Source of the DNA: Cryptomeria japonica
Taxonomy: Eukaryota > Streptophyta > Pinopsida > Cupressales > Cupressaceae
DNA length: 64,000 bases
Assembly (NCBI RefSeq): GCF_030272615.1
Contig: NC_081415.1
Span: forward strand, 418,896,757-418,960,756
Reading direction: 5' to 3'
Numbering within the stretch: position 1 is the stretch's first letter; every line of letters begins with the position of its first letter. Below are positions 10,035 to 22,500 of this stretch, piece after piece. The notes under the pieces are model-generated. The model ran no database searches. It was not told where the DNA came from and saw only the letters and a program-made list of their open reading frames with translations. Made by a program: the position numbers and the translations under genes.

Positions 10035-11096
10035 CTACTTGGCCATAAGGAACTCATTTATGTCTTTGATTCTTCTAAGGCCCAGACCTCCTTTATTTAT
10101 AGGCTTGCAGACCTTCTCCCATGCAATCAAGTTCATTCTCTTCTTCTCCTCAACCCCTGTCCATAAAAAAGATCTCTGAATCTTTTCAATGGCCTCCGCA
10201 TACTTAGCAGGAATCCTAAACAGACTGATGGCATAGAGAGGAATACTTTGAAAAGTGGATTTCAGTAGTTGCACCTTACCTGCTTAACTAAGAAGAGCAT
10301 CCTTCCATCCAGACAGCTTCTTATGGAATTTGTTCACCAAGGCTCCCCAAAAAGTATCTGGAGGATCATGGCATAAGGGGAGCCCCAAGTAAGAAGCAGG
10401 CATACTACCAATTTGACAACCCAGAATATTGCTAATTTTGATCCTCCTTCTCTCCAGGGTATTGATAAAATACACAAAGCTTATAGACCGGTTTATAAGT
10501 TGACCAGTGGCATCAACATAGTTATCCAAAGCCTTTTTTAATCTTCTATATTCCTTCACTATAGCTTTCCCCATTATTATACAGTGGGAACATATTTGAT
10601 CCCCCGAAGAAGGATTCAAACCACAAAACTCCCTTTTCTCAACTAGCTTACCAATACATCTCCCCAGACATTCCGCCATAATGATAAAGATAATTGGGGA
10701 TAGAGGGTCCCCCTGCCTAAGACCTCTAGAAGCTTTAAAGAAAGGATAAGGAGATCCATTCATTAAAACAAAGAAAGAAGCCAAAGAGACAAGTTGCCTG
10801 ATAAGGATAACACTTCTAAAGCTGAAGCCAAAAGCAAAGAGAACATCCATCATAAAATCCCAATCCACTCTATCATAGGCTTTAGAGAGGTCAAGCTTCA
10901 GAAAAAAAGCCTTCTTTTTTAGAGAAAGACAAAGAGTGGATATTTTCATGGACAGAGATGATTGAATCCAAAATCTGTCTACCCGGGACAAAACCGCTTT
11001 GCTGAGGCGAAATGATGGAGGGGAGCAACTTAAGAATTCTAGAGGTAAGAACCTTAGAGATTATCTTATAAAGAGAGTTGCATAGACTAATAGGTC
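10035..11096 (-). pseudogene. LINE reverse transcriptase, palm/thumb part; FADD motif missing
   Basis: A 235-aa frame (10991-10284) holds FFLKLDLSKAYDRVDW (motif A) and GLRQGDPLSP (motif B). Where motif C should be, near 10562-10605, the frame goes straight from GDQICSH to IIMGKA, so the catalytic F/YADD aspartates are absent, apparently by a small in-frame deletion. SYLGLPL and GWKDALLS follow, then a second frame (10274-10035) with LLKSTFQSIPLYAISLF and the GGLGLRRI motif. The RT N-terminal part lies on the other side of the nested LTR element (24083 onward). Confidence 0.9.
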
Positions 11097-11101
11097 TAAA
11101 G

Positions 11102-14100
11102 TGTAATGCCCATACCCTAGTCGGACTTTTAAAACCCGTTTAACCTTGATTGACTTCCTACGTGGCACTCTTGAATGGTAGATTAACTGATATGCAATGT
11201 GTAGTTTAGATAATATAAATAAACTGAGCATACTTATTATTGTGTTTTTGCATCGATTCTCGTGTAAATGCAATTGTTCCTAACCCTTGTGATAAATCTT
11301 GAGCTAACATCTTCATTGAATATGTATTTGTATATGCATGCTTGTATGAATTCATGGGTGCAGGAGATTGCAGGTACAACACCGCTTAGGGCAAGGTTCA
11401 TCTCCTTTGGAATTTGCAAGGTTGAGTATGCTCGTTCATCTTTTGAATTCGGATTTAGTGGTCATATAACTCTCGTCTTGCCTTAGCCATGGTTAGGTGA
11501 GCATCGTGTGTGGATTCGTGGGCTTTCTCTTCAATGGGATGCGTGTCGAGTGATTTGGAGGACTTCCTCGATTTGCGTGCCATGCGCGAGGTAAGTGAGG
11601 TTTGTGATCCTAAGTATTAAATTTAAATTTATGAGTAGACGAGCGCATTAGAAATTTAGAAATTTAAATGGGTAGCTTCTTCTATATGATTAATCAGTAA
11701 TTAAAGAGATTTGCTTTAAATTATTATTGTAGCAAGCTTAAGGTGTTTAACTGGGGTTAGTGTGCTCATTTACGCATTTGTAACTTTTATGCATTTTTAG
11801 TTGAGAAATTTGAATAAACAAGACTCTGGCATTAGACTAGTCATTTATTTAAAAAAAATGTCGTCTTATTATGTTATAACGAGTTAATTTAATAGCTAAT
11901 TTAAAATAACGAATTTATTTAGTTATGCGTTTTAGAAAGGAAAAATTTTAAAGTCATATGAGAGAAAGAATTAAATTACTCATTTTCGCATTTTGGAAGG
12001 AAAAGGGGTAAATTATTATTATTTAAATGAAATTATTTTCTCTTTACTTGTAAAGTCGACAAAGTATAAAAGTGATTTTTTTTAGAAAATTAAATTAATC
12101 AAATGCCTTACCCAGCCAATAGTTTCGAAATAAGAAGTAGGCTTAAAACTTGTAGTGAGAAATTAAAATTTAAAAGAACGCAATAGGAAATGGAAGCTTT
12201 TTAATTTTAAGGGAAAAATGAATAAGAGGGTTCCATTTTTCATCTATTTTATTTTAAAAATAAATACCTGATTTCGAAATTGAAAATTAGGGCAAAATTA
12301 GGGCTTTTTCTTTTTAACTTAGTTTTGCAAGCATTTTGGGGGTTCTTGGCTTTTGGTTTTTTTTTGGAAAAACATGGTTCTTGCAAGGGAGATTGGGGAT
12401 TTGGGAGAGGGATGAGGAAAGAGAGAGCAGCTGAATTGGGAGCTCATCTTCATCAAAATCTCTTCCCGGAAAGCGTTTGGAGGTAAGAAATTTTTAATCT
12501 ACCCTTTTTGTTGCATGAGTGTTTTCTTTTAGTTTTAGTTTTCAGTTTGGTTGAAGGCTTGGTTGTTCTTGGTTTTAAGATTGGCCATGGTTTTTGGGAT
12601 ATGTTGAGAAAGAGAAAAAAAATCTTCTCCATTCTTAGTTTAAACAATCTGGAAACTCATTTTATGGCTGTTAAAAAAATGGGTGTAGGGTTTTTACATT
12701 CTTTTTTGTCAATCATTTTGGTTTATTTCAAAATTTTGAAACAAAAAAAGAAGAAGAAGAGATGGCTGTGACTGGGTTGCTTTCAAAAAGAGGGGTTGCT
12801 GGAAAATATTGCAAAATAGTGTTCCCAAACTGTGTGATTGATGAGTCAAGCTTCCTTTTGAAATTTTTGCATATCTTGTTTTTTTTAAAAAAAAATATAT
12901 ATATATTTATGCAGAAAATTTTTGAACTGTTCTGGGTCTGGTTTTATTTCTTTTACCAGTGAATTCCTTTTTAAGTTAAAACCAGAGGTTTCTGTTAAAA
13001 ACGAAATAAAACCTCTGTTAAAAAATGAAATAAAACAAAATAAAAAAATTATATAAAAAAATAACATTGTATGCCTTCCCCCCCCATCGCTGGGAGGAGG
13101 CAATGCTACCATGGTAGCTACTGCTACCAGTTGGTAGCAGCGCTACCAATGGTAGCGTGGCTACCAAGGGGGCCCACGTGGTATTCCACGTGGGTAACCC
13201 CATTTCAATATGCATTTTGTTTAAAACAAAAAAACTTTGTTATTAATTAGTTTTTTTTAATTTATTTTCAATTGTTTTGAAAGAAAGAAACAATAAAGTA
13301 ATAAATTCTGGTTATGTTTAATAAATTAATAAAACAAAAAAAAAGGGAGAAATTATATTGGTTTTATATGGAGTTCCCTTTATTATCTAAATTTAGACTT
13401 TTCTCCTTATTTAGTTAATATTATTTAAGCTGAGTAACGATTAATATATGGCATTTAGAATATTGGAAGCTCGAAAAACGCATATAGAGATACATGCTTT
13501 CTTTTTGCCACAATCGGATTTATATATCTGGCATTGATAATTACTAATCATAAGCTATGGTTAAACGTGGGGTTTATTTCTAATTTGGCTAGTAATGATT
13601 GGGGTTCCTGTATACTCATCTTTTATTTACGCAAAGAATCATAGAACATTGGGGGGTGTCTTCTTTTCATTTCAAAGGTCCCTTTTAAAGTATTTTTCCC
13701 TTGATTTGGGTGCCAGTGTATAGATCCAGACCAACACGTTAGTGATGTGTATCTAAGGATTTAGTAAAATACCCGAATGAGAAATGCTTACATTTATGTG
13801 AACTTAGTTGGAAAACTTTTAGAGTTGTATTTACTGATTGAAATTGTCATTTGTAGTTGGTTGTGATCGCCTAAAAGGCAAGATTGTAAAGACATGTAAA
13901 TATGTAACCTTAATTATATTAAATACCAAAAGGGTCTTGCAGTTGAGCAGACCCGGAGATGTAGCCCATCCGGGGTGAACTCCGAGATCATATTCTGTGT
14001 CAAGCGATGTTTATAGTGTACTTTGTTTTATGTTTTAAATTATCTTGAATGGTTGTATTCTTGCAAAGTGTATGGTGTAAATTAAATGGATTCAAATTTA

Positions 14101-15667
14101 AATGTATAACGTATCTCATATGGATAAACGTAGTTATTTAAATTCATAAAACGTTGAGAATTATGCATATGGCATGGTAGTTAAATATTGAAATTAAAGT
14201 GTGAAAAAAAAGGTAAATTGGTAATGTTAATTTAGATTGTAATAGTGGCAGAAATTTCATTAGAATTACTTTAATGGATTAACTTGATATTAAGTATATA
14301 AATGAAATGAATGTAAAAAGGAAACAAAGATAAAATTATGTCACAATTCTTAAATTGAAATCTAAAAGATGAACATAATAGAAATATCTATCCTTTACCC
14401 TAGCAAATGAATCACGTCATGTTAATTATGTTTCATTATATTGGATATAGTTGTTTGGTCAAGTACGTTTAATCTTAACAAATCAACCTTACCGAAATTT
14501 AACTTGATAATTGGTGAAACTCAACTAGTCCATCCTAATTATAACCCCAACAAATGAATTTCTTTATGATTGTTAAAGATGAACTGAAAAAGAAGGGATT
14601 CAATTAGTTGTTGATACATTAAACCTAATAAAAGAATCTCTCTCACCTTATATTCATTTAACAATAAAAAAAAAAGTGATTTGCAACAAGATAATTGTAA
14701 TTCAATCCCAATGAAAGAGCATCTGTTGGAACTTATACTCTAATCTTGAAATGTAAGATATTATCTAGCTAACTACATCTTAAAGGTAAAGGATGAACTC
14801 TTGTGGCTAGATACATTTTCAACGTAATGATTCTAGCCAATCTAGTAGTATTATTTTAAAACTTCAAATGACTCCTATGGCTACTCACATTTTATCTTTC
14901 ATTTAAGAGCTGCAACTCGTTAGTTGGCTACGCATGAAATCGAATAAAGGGGTTTCACTCTATTAATTGTGGTCAATCCTTAAGAACGAAAATTCTCCTT
15001 ATTAATCATACTGTTTAATATTTTAAAAAGAGATATCACATGTGGGTGAATATCTTAAAATCAAATGAAGGAAACCACGCTTTACTAATCGTAGTTTAAC
15101 CTTAAATGTATGAATCTCATTAAGCCTATTATTAAACATTAAAGGATAAAATCATTTGTGAATGGATACCTCAAACCCAAAGAATGAACCTCACTATATT
15201 AAAAGCATGAACCCTTTTGGGAGACCTCTTAATGAAATTATGACAATTAAGTGCATTAATTAAATAACCTATCAAGGGCCTCCTATCCACCCGAAGTAAA
15301 TGATCGATTCCTAAAATTAGAAGATGCCAAACCATTAATCAAGATCTATGCGTTATCTCGTAACTAAGATATCTAGTTTAATGGATCTAATGACGCAAGT
15401 TGAGTTAGGTGTAAGGTTGTGTAATCGCGTTAGGAAACTCCTTAGGATTGGCTGAGCCTTCCGCTGTGATATCTAAGTTGACAGATAATCTCCATTGTAT
15501 TTTAATGTCATGACTAATAATGAATTGAGTTAACTTCAATTTATCTTAATAATGTAACCGTTTCATTAACCCTTTTAATTATTATAAGAAAAAAAAAAAA
15601 AAAAATTTACAATCTATTCGAGTGTTTTTAATTTAAACCCTTAGGGGTTTCCTGGCGGGGCATTACA
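11102..15667 (+). repeat. 5' LTR of the LARD-like element (4,566 bp)
   Basis: It begins TGTAATGCCCATACC and ends GGCGGGGCATTACA, giving an imperfect inverted terminal match. Short open frames inside (for example 12280-12486 and 12508-12771) reappear unchanged in the other LTR. They are not supported as genes. A GC-rich hairpin block lies at 13104-13197. Confidence 0.95.
13104..13197. repeat. GC-rich palindrome cluster in the LTR (GCTACCA/TGGTAGC)
   Basis: Within 94 bp of otherwise AT-rich sequence, GCTACC and its complement GGTAGC alternate repeatedly, so several nested hairpins can form. The block ends with two CCACGTGG-type cores. The second LTR has the same block at 21512-21606. Confidence 0.8.
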
Positions 15668-15669
15668 TT

Positions 15670-15681
15670 TGGTATCAGAGC
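15670..15681 (+). other. Primer binding site, initiator tRNA-Met (LARD-like element)
   Basis: TGGTATCAGAGC lies two bases after the 5' LTR and is a perfect match to the complement of the initiator tRNA-Met 3' end. It shows the element is plus-stranded and still primeable in principle. Confidence 0.95.
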
Positions 15682-18600
15682 CCAAGTTGCAACACTGGGA
15701 TCTCTGGTTTCACTTGTGCTCTTAGTTGGTGTGTGTGGGTCTACCTTATGTTGTGCGCTTGCCCACCTTGATGTGAGAGTGTGATTTAACAAACCCTACT
15801 TGTGTGTAACGTGTGTATTCACACTTTGTTTTCACCTCAATGATGTGGGTGTTTTGGGAATAATAATGGGTGTTTTGTCTGCTTGTTGAGGTCTTGATCT
15901 ATGACTTCTCTTACTTTTAAAAGGATTCATATGTACCTTCATTCTTGCCTTGTTTTACTCTTTGACTAATCCACCTGAGTTGGATGTTAATGTCTTGCAC
16001 CTAAAAGTACGAAATGTGTTTGTTTGTGGTTTTGGCTCTATCTTCATGATTGTCCACTTTAAAGACTAGAATGACAAATGTTAATGCTTATCATGTAGTA
16101 CATTGGGTGATTATGACTCGTCTTCTTTTCTCTCTCTAAGCAAATTAAAAGGAATTGATATGTGTAGTTATCTTTTATTTAAGTTTTATTATTGCAAGAA
16201 AAAGGATGGTATTTCTTGAGCCCATGTGTAAGTTTCATAACGTTTTTGTGCTTTAGATTATGGAAAGGATTGATTTAGGAGTTAATTTTTGGTTAATGAT
16301 AGAAAATTGTATGGTTGCATTAAAGGGTGCTCCAGGTGCTTGGTAGGAGTAATATAGTTAAATTTCATCATAAGTAAGGTGCTTCAAAATGCGTAAAGTT
16401 GACTTTGTGAAAATTGCTTGATGTGGAAGGAAAACCAAAAGGGGACATGTTGTAGTAGCTTCAAGAGTAAATTGATGTGCTCCTCAAAAGATTGTTTTAT
16501 GTGCTTACTCAACTAGTGTGATTAGGACCTATTAAGTGGCGCACTTTTAACATACTGTGGATATGGGTAATTGTCTTATTATGTTTCGAAATGGGTAAAT
16601 AAAAGACTTGCTGATTTGTATGCATTAAATGTGTAAAATCTAGTAGATAGCTCTTCATTTACCACCTTGTCGTAATCCAAATTTTCAATGTTAGATTATA
16701 TGTGTTATTGTATTGTATTGTATTACAAATAGTGATTGTGCTCTAGAAGACTTGTATTACAAAAGAAAATTTGGTTATTTTGAGTCCTTGTTCGGAAAAC
16801 TAGAACATTATAGTGCAGCGATAATGATTTGAAAAGTCATGTTAGGATGTTTTGGAACCTTCCTAAAAGGATAGAAAAATGAAAACCGTGCAACTCAGAT
16901 GATAAATTGATATCCAAGCATATGGAGTGATTTCGAAATTCTTGTGTATTCGTAGGAAATGGTTGATTTTCCAACTCCTTTCCCCCTCTTGTCTAAAATA
17001 TAGGAATTGTTGTTTTTGAAACACTATTTAGAATGCAGTGAATTAAGAAGAAATTTTGTTATAATGCATGTGAAAATTTTATGTTGCTTTGGGCTTCAAA
17101 TTGAAAGGGGAACATTTTTGCAACTTAAAAAAAAAGAAGAAGAAATTGCATAGTTAGTAATGGGAGTGAAAATGCTTAGGGAAAATTGAGAAAGATATCA
17201 GAATGATGCTATTTATTTGTGTAAAATTGAATTGTTGCAAATTTCAGAACGTGGATCTAGAGTAAACCTTGTTTGGTGATTCATGTGTAAAGCATAATTA
17301 AAACTTCCCTTAAGTATGTGTTAGCATAATGTAAAGTACGCCCCGTAAATGTGACTAAACCAGTAATAGTGCTATTCTGTGTGTGTTGTGAGAAAACCCG
17401 TACTTGCTTTGTGTGCCCATGGGATGGTGAAGTAATCAACCGTGGGGAATGTGTTTGTTTATGAGTATGGGAAACCATACCTATCTATGTGATGTTGCTT
17501 GTTTGTTTCCCTTACTGAGTGCCAACCCACGGGTTGTTGATAAGTCAGTATGTGAAGGGGTAGTAGTAGAAGTCACCATTCCTCGAATAGTATGAACAGC
17601 GTACGAGTAATGTCGACGCGAAGCGACTTTAGCTTCCCTATTTTGAGGGAAAAGTATGGTTTTGTAACGAAACTATAACATAGGTGTACTCAATACTTCC
17701 CCTTGTGATGAACCGATTTATGAGGTTCATGTGTGCCAGCCTTATTCCTATCCTTTATCTTGAGCATATAGATGACAGTTTTTGAGCATATTGTTGGATT
17801 CCATTGGAGCATTTGTTGCCTTGTCTTCATGAGAGGCGTGGTACTTTCTTACATATTGGAGCATTTGTTGCCTTGTCTTCATGAGAGGCGTGGTACTTTC
17901 TTACATATTGGAGCATTTGTTGCCTTGTCTTCATGAGAGGCGTGTTATTGTTCTACATAAGTTACCAACTGGCTAGTGTTGGTAGACTTATGGGTAGACC
18001 TTAGCCATGTATACCTCTGGCTTACAGCGAGTATCCTGAGAGGAACATCGCTATGCGGAGTGTGACCAGCGCGTGCCTTATCCACGGGGTACACTGCCAT
18101 GCGGGATACGTCCATTGCGTGCTTTGTCCGCTTGGAGTATTGCCATGCCGTGCTGAGACACGATGCGGGATGTAGTAGACATTTCCATGCGGTCTACCGC
18201 TATGTATTGGGTAGAGCCATGCCACGTGACGACGTGATGCGGGGTGATGCCGAGGTGCACACTGCCATGCCATGTGGATGTGTGACTTGGTCACACCACA
18301 TGATGAGCTACTAGGGTAGCTAGACGATTGTTCCTTCCTTCCTCGTTGGTGGCTAGCTACTAGTCACGTAGTGATGTAATGTGCAATTATGATTTTCTTG
18401 TAATTATTTATTGATTTCCTTGTGGGCCAGCAATTTATTTTACCTTGACCTTGATAGTTTAGCCACGATCTTGCGATCTTGATTTTACTTGATTTGATGT
18501 TGCAAATCCGGAAATTATTTTCTTGTTTTATTGTTGGAATTGACAATTATTATCTTTAATCTATTGTACTTTAGTGGCTAAACCGGTTTATCCTTGTTGT

Positions 18601-19493
18601 TTTCATATGCTGGTCTTGTGTTGTAATGTGAATTCCTCTCCAAGAATGTAGGAGACGGGCTTGGATGAGTGTATACGAGGAAGTAGACGCAAGGAACCTT
18701 GAGGATGGAGGTATGTGAGGCTGTGAAAACAGCTAAGATCCACTACCTACCTATGAGTGGTGACTATCTCTTGGAGGCTAAACACCTTACACAACAAGGG
18801 ATATTCACGAGGGACTTGTATGGAAGGAAGCACCGCTATGGTGTACCCTATCACCATCAAGCCCTCGAGTGAGATGTTGGATATTTGTTGATCATGTATT
18901 TGTTCTGAGAGCAGGCATTGAGATGTGGATCATATATGTTACCTTTGACCGAGCATTTGACATGCTCACATGTGGCCTATTGTGTTGTGCAAACCAGTCT
19001 TGTGGATGGAAATTATGTGTAATCATGGATTAAATGGTATTAACTTGTCACTATGTTATGGGGCATAGTCATTGGAAAAGTTCTTATATGTTGAAAAGTT
19101 AACTTGGTTGTAAAAAAATTGATATGTGAAAACTAGTTCTATGTGATAAAATCTTGTGAAAGAGAGGAATTGATGGAAGAAATTGACCTTGAGAGCCTGT
19201 TTTCTTGTCATGATTGATAAATGAGAAGGATAACTGTGTCTATGTGTATTTTAATTGCTTTAATTTGGTGTAATAAGAAGGGAAAAGTCTCGTATCTTTG
19301 CTATAATTGTGTGAAAATTATAGAATATTTGAAGGTGTGAATGATGTTAGATGCATTTTTGTTGATGAATAATTTTTTAAATTGTTGACTAAAGAGTTGT
19401 TTGTGCAAATTGATAATTGTTAATTGAGTTTAAGGACTAATAAAGTGTTGCAGGACTTCCGTTTAACTTTGCGACTTCCAGGAGTAAGTCGGA
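15682..19493 (+). other. Internal region of the LARD-like element, non-coding
   Basis: There is no open frame above about 90 codons and no gag, protease or polymerase motif on either strand. Visible structure is a 52-bp tandem triplication (17803-17958) and a locally GC-rich stretch with recurring CCATGC/GCATGG words (about 18040-18300). The region may matter only as packaged RNA; structure prediction would be needed to say more. Confidence 0.8.
17803..17958 (+). repeat. Tandem repeat, 3 x 52 bp
   Basis: Units start at 17803, 17855 and 17907, each with 'attggagcatttgttgcc' followed by 'gagaggcgtg'. The first two are essentially identical and the third diverges in its last 15 bases. The array lies in the internal region of the LARD-like element. 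Confidence 0.95.
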
Positions 19494-19509
19494 ACCTAGG
19501 GGGGGAGAA
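19494..19509 (+). other. Polypurine tract of the LARD-like element
   Basis: A purine-dominated tract with seven consecutive G directly precedes the TGTAATGCCC start of the 3' LTR. It is the expected plus-strand primer for cDNA synthesis. Confidence 0.85.
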
Positions 19510-22500
19510 TGTAATGCCCATACCCTAGTCGGACTTTTAAAACCCGTTTAACCTTGATTGACTTCCTATGTGGCACTCTTGAATGGTAGATTAACTGATA
19601 TGCAATGTGTAGTTTAGATAATATAAATAAACTGAGCATACTTATTATTGTGTTTTTGCATCGATTCTCGTGTAAATGCAATTGTTCCTAACCCTTGTGA
19701 TAAATCTTGAGCTAACATCTTCATTGAATATGTATTTGTATATGCATGCTTGTATGAATTCATGGGTGCAGGAGATTGCAGGTACAACACCGCTTAGGGC
19801 AAGGTTCATCTCCTTTGGAATTTGCAAGGTTGAGTATGCTCGTTCATCTTTTGAATTCGGATTTAGTGGTCATATAACTCTCGTCTTGCCTTAGCCATGG
19901 TTAGGTGAGCATCGTGTGTGGATTCATGGGCTTGCTCTTCAATGGGATGCGTGTCGAGTGATTTGGAGGACTTCCTCGATTTGCGTGCCATGCGCGAGGT
20001 AAGTGAGGTTTGTGATCCTAAGTATTAAATTTAAATTTATGAGTAGACAAGTGCATTAGAAATTTAGAAATTTAAATGGGTAGCTTCTTCTATATGATTA
20101 ATCAATAATTAAAGAGATTTGCTTTAAATTATTATTGTAGCAAGCTTAAGGTGTTTAACTGGGGTTAGTGTGCTCATTTACGCATTTGTAACTTTTATGC
20201 ATTTGTAGTTGAGAAATTTGAATAAACAAGACTCTGGCATTAGACTAGTCATTTATTTAAAAAAAATGTCGTCTTATTATGTTATAACGAGTTAATTTAA
20301 TAGCTAATTTAAAATAACGAATTTATTTAGTTATGCGTTTTAGAAAGGAAAAATTTTAAAGTCATATGAGAGAAAGAATTAAATTACTCATTTTCGCATT
20401 TTGGAAGGAAAAGGGGTAAATTATTATTATTTAAATGAAATTATTTTCTCTTTACTTGTAAAGTCGACAAAGTATAAAAGTGATTTTTTTTAGAAAATTA
20501 AATTAATCAAATGCCTTACCCAGCCAATAGTTTCGAAATAAGAAGTAGGCTTAAAACTTGTAGTGAGAAATTAAAATTTAAAAGAACGCAATAGGAAATG
20601 GAAGCTTTTTAATTTTAAGGGAAAAATGAATAAGAGGGTTCCATTTTTCATCTATTTTATTTTAAAAATAAATACCTGATTTCGAAATTGAAAATTAGGG
20701 CAAAATTAGGGCTTTTTCTTTTTAACTTAGTTTTGCAAGCATTTTGGGGGTTCTTGGCTTTTGGTTTTTTTTTGGAAAAACATGGTTCTTGCAAGGGAGA
20801 TTGGGGATTTGGGAGAGGGATGAGGAAAGAGAGAGCAGCTGAATTGGGAGCTCATCTTCATCAAAATCTCTTCCCGGAAAGCGTTTGGAGGTAAGAAATT
20901 TTTAATCTACCCTTTTTGTTGCATGAGTGTTTTCTTTTAGTTTTAGTTTTCAGTTTGGTTGAAGGCTTGGTTGTTCTTGGTTTTAAGATTGGCCATGGTT
21001 TTTGGGATATGTTGAGAAAGAGAAAAAAAATCTTCTCCATTCTTAGTTTAAACAATCTGGAAACTCATTTTATGGCTGTTAAAAAAATGGGTGTAGGGTT
21101 TTTACATTCTTTTTTGTCAATCATTTTGGTTTATTTCAAAATTTTGAAACAAAAAAAGAAGAAGAAGAGATGGCTGTGACTGGGTTGCTTTCAAAAAGAG
21201 GGGTTGCTGGAAAATATTGCAAAATAGTGTTCCCAAACTGTGTGATTGATGAGTCAAGCTTCCTTTTGAAATTTTTGCATATCTTGTTTTTTTTAAAAAA
21301 AAATATATATATATTTATGCAGAAAATTTTTGAACTGTTCTGGGTCTGGTTTTATTTCTTTTACCAGTGAATTCCTTTTTAAGTTAAAACCAGAGGTTTC
21401 TGTTAAAAACGAAATAAAACCTCTGTTAAAAAATGAAATAAAACAAAATAAAAAAATTATATAAAAAAATAACATTGTATGCCTTCCCCCCCCATCGCTG
21501 GGAGGAGGCAATGCTACCATGGTAGCTACTGCTACCAGTTGGTAGCAGCGCTACCAATGGTAGCGTGGCTACCAAGGGGGCCCACGTGGTATTCCACGTG
21601 GGTAACCCCATTTCAATATGCATTTTGTTTAAAACAAAAAAACTTTGTTATTAATTAGTTTTTTTTAATTTATTTTCAATTGTTTTGAAAGAAAGAAACA
21701 ATAAAGTAATAAATTCTGGTTATGTTTAATAAATTAATAAAACAAAAAAAAAGGGAGAAATTATATTGGTTTTATATGGAGTTCCCTTTATTATCTAAAT
21801 TTAGACTTTTCTCCTTATTTAGTTAATATTATTTAAGCTGAGTAACGATTAATATATGGCATTTAGAATATTGGAAGCTCGAAAAACGCATATAGAGATA
21901 CATGCTTTCTTTTTGCCACAATCGGATTTATATATCTGGCATTGATAATTACTAATCATAAGCTATGGTTAAACGTGGGGTTTATTTCTAATTTGGCTAG
22001 TAATGATTGGGGTTCCTGTATACTCATCTTTTATTTACGCAAAGAATCATAGAACATTGGGGGGTGTCTTCTTTTCATTTCAAAGGTCCCTTTTAAAGTA
22101 TTTTTCCCTTGATTTGGGTGCCAGTGTATAGATCCAGACCAACACGTTAGTGATGTGTATCTAAGGATTTAGTAAAATACCCGAATGAGAAATGCTTACA
22201 TTTATGTGAACTTAGTTGGAAAACTTTTAGAGTTGTATTTACTGATTGAAATTGTCATTTGTAGTTGGTTGTGATCGCCTAAAAGGCAAGATTGTAAAGA
22301 CATGTAAATATGTAACCTTAATTATATTAAATACCAAAAGGGTCTTGCAGTTGAGCAGACCCGGAGATGTAGCCCATCCGGGGTGAACTCCGAGATCATA
22401 TTCTGTGTCAAGCGATGTTTATAGTGTACTTTGTTTTATGTTTTAAATTATCTTGAATGGTTGTATTCTTGCAAAGTGTATGGTGTAAATTAAATGGATT

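Noticed and set aside
12280-12962. Small open frames (68, 87, 66 aa) duplicated at 20688-21370, looking like a tandem gene pair
   Set aside because: They lie in the two LTRs of one element and are identical because the LTRs are; no domain, no consistent coding signal.
17803-17958. Three regularly spaced repeats as a CRISPR-like array
   Set aside because: Units are head-to-tail with no spacers, in a eukaryotic retroelement.
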